In this document: positions 5,574 to 6,200 of the stretch, piece by piece
Layout of the letters: each line of letters begins with the position of its first letter
Position numbering within the stretch: position 1 is the stretch's first letter
NCBI GenBank assembly: GCA_031279895.1
Contig: JAITHR010000041.1
Coordinates: 1-6,200, forward strand
DNA length: 6,200 nucleotides
Direction: 5' to 3'
DNA from: Spirochaetaceae bacterium
GTDB lineage: Bacteria; Spirochaetota; Spirochaetia; Treponematales; Breznakiellaceae
Translations under genes and position numbers: made by a program
The notes under the pieces: generated by a model
Database searches by the model: none
The model's input: the letters and a program-made list of their open reading frames with translations, nothing else
Told to the model about the DNA's origin: nothing

Positions 5574-5781
5574 CCGTCTCCGACGGTTTCATAAGCGTCT
5601 TGATACGCGGCTCAAAGTAGGTGGAGTCCGCTTACCACACGCCGCCCCGAAACATCACCGCCTCCGCCGTCTCCGACCCGCCGGCGGCGGGTGGCATATA
5701 AGCGTCTTGATACGCGCCTCTAAGCGGTCTTTGCCAGTTTTGGGGCGCGGCACAGGACGCTTTTGAAACCGTCGGAGACGG
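5574..5781. mobile_element. 208-base block with 26-base terminal inverted repeats (MITE-like)
   Basis: The left end (5574-5599) reads CCGTCTCCGACGG then TTTCATAAGCGTC. The right end (5756-5781), reverse-complemented, is identical except for one base (25/26). Each end contains a small hairpin CCGTC/GACGG. No transposase or other convincing ORF lies inside, and I see no target-site duplication. Internally, the 19-mer ATAAGCGTCTTGATACGCG occurs at 5591-5609 and again at 5698-5716. A lone fragment matching the junction of array 3 lies at 5641-5657. It could be a non-autonomous mobile element or two repeat modules that happen to face each other. Confidence 0.5.
5698..5763. repeat. Dispersed ~66-base inverted-ended repeat, copy B
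   Basis: The ends are ATAAGCGTC and GACGCTTTT. It is homologous to copy A (5452-5516) in the same orientation. The outer arms AAGCGTC/GACGCTT are kept but the inner pairing differs (CGCGCC/GGCGCG instead of CCGCTT/AAGCGG). It forms the right part of the 208-base inverted-repeat block. Confidence 0.7.
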
Positions 5782-5878
5782 TGAAACAGCCGGAGGCGGC
5801 GGAGGCGGCGGCAAGTCCTTACAAATCAACGAATTATCAGTAAGGAGGGGCGGCCTTACCCCCGCAAAGCCGCCCCGA
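5782..5878. other. Spacer between the repeat block and array 3, with a hairpin
   Basis: No supported gene. A GGCGGC-rich stretch (5791-5811) is followed by GTAAGG (5840-5845) and CCTTAC (5854-5859), which form a six-base stem with an eight-base loop. The plus strand here reads TAAGGAGGGG (5841-5850), an excellent anti-16S match, but no start codon lies at a suitable distance. GCCGCCCCGAAACATCA at 5869-5885 leads into array 3 and is repeated at 5641-5657. Confidence 0.4.
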
Positions 5879-6172
5879 AACATCAATGTTTTGCCGTAAA
5901 ACATCAATGTTTTGTCCCAGAACATCAATGTTTTGCCGTAAAACATCAATGTTTTGTCCCGGAACATCAATGTTTTGCCGTAAAACATCAATGTTTTGTC
6001 CCGGAACATCAATGTTTTGCCGTAAAACATCAATGTTTTGTCTCAGAACATCAATGTTTTGTCTCAGAACATCAATGTTTTATCTCAGAACATCAATGTT
6101 TTATCTCAGAACATCAATGTTTTATCCCGGAACATTACTGTTTTGTCCCGGAACATTACTGTTTTATGCTCC
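5879..6172. repeat. Tandem inverted-repeat array 3, fourteen 21-base units
   Basis: Fourteen contiguous 21-base units start at 5879 and every 21 bases to 6152. The core AACATCAATGTT is an inverted repeat around a CA centre; with a neighbouring GTAA end it becomes AAAACAT-CA-ATGTTTT. Units 1, 3, 5 and 7 end GCCGTAA while 2, 4 and 6 end GTCCCAG or GTCCCGG, a strict 42-base alternation. Units 8-11 end TCTCAG. The last two units are more diverged, with core AACATTACTGTT. Contiguous units without spacers exclude CRISPR. The sequence is unrelated to arrays 1 and 2 but shares their period and A-run/T-run plan. Confidence 0.95.
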
Positions 6173-6200
6173 GAAAACAGGTCGGAACGGCGCGAATCGC
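6173..6200. other. Unassigned sequence at the window edge
   Basis: These 28 bases after array 3 do not follow the 21-base unit. One plus frame that is open through all of array 3 stays open here to the window end, but nothing identifies a gene. Confidence 0.3.

Noticed and set aside
5410..5592. 60-codon minus ORF upstream of hisG as a leader peptide
   Set aside because: It starts upstream of the predicted promoter -35, has no His-codon run, and is composed of dispersed repeat.
5840..5859. Strong Shine-Dalgarno TAAGGAGGGG of a plus-strand gene
   Set aside because: No ATG, GTG or TTG lies within a normal distance downstream.
5632..6033. Minus-strand ORF of 133 codons with MFYGKTL/MFRDKTL repeats and a Pro run
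   Set aside because: It is open only because array 3 has a period divisible by 3; units 8-11 put a TGA in the same frame, the start lies inside a repeat unit, and the rest is repeat-derived.

Overview
The window holds a six-gene histidine biosynthesis block, all on the minus strand, followed by a divergent Aat-like gene. Both sides are flanked by dense, unusual repeat DNA. In transcription order the genes are hisG (5394-4546), hisB (4530-3925), hisH (3928-3296), hisF (3306-2527), a three-domain hisA-hisI-hisE fusion (2533-1268), and an Aat-like gene (1183-395). The his genes overlap by 4 to 11 bases or are 15 bases apart, so they read as one translationally coupled operon. A good sigma70-type promoter (TTGACA, 17-base spacer, TACATT) lies about 145 bases upstream of hisG. 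A second one (TTGACA, 17, TATGCT) lies in the short gap before the Aat-like gene.

Together the genes cover steps 1 to 6 of the pathway: HisG condenses ATP with PRPP, HisE and HisI hydrolyse and open the ring, HisA isomerises, HisH and HisF form the imidazole, and HisB dehydrates. HisC, histidinol-phosphate phosphatase and HisD are absent and must be encoded elsewhere. HisG is the long form with its own C-terminal regulatory domain, so no HisZ is needed.

The flanks are the most unusual part. Left flank (1-267): two abutting tandem arrays, both with a 21-base period, each built on a different near-perfect palindrome. Right flank (5879-6172): a third 21-base-period array of fourteen units on yet another inverted repeat. 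All three share the plan A-run, short centre, T-run, and all tend to alternate two unit variants (a 42-base super-period). Between hisG and the right array (5426-5781) lies a family of dispersed, hairpin-forming repeats. These include a 208-base block with 26-base terminal inverted repeats (25/26 identical) and two related copies of a ~66-base element. One of those copies sits inside the predicted hisG 5' leader. Another relative of the 26-base repeat forms the last codons and stop of the Aat-like gene.

Organism: a bacterium with moderately high GC. The long-form HisG, the HisA-HisIE fusion, the off-family Aat-like protein and the abundant short in-frame repeats suggest a spirochaete, possibly a gut Treponema. 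This is recognition and inference rather than proof; no rRNA or marker gene is present.
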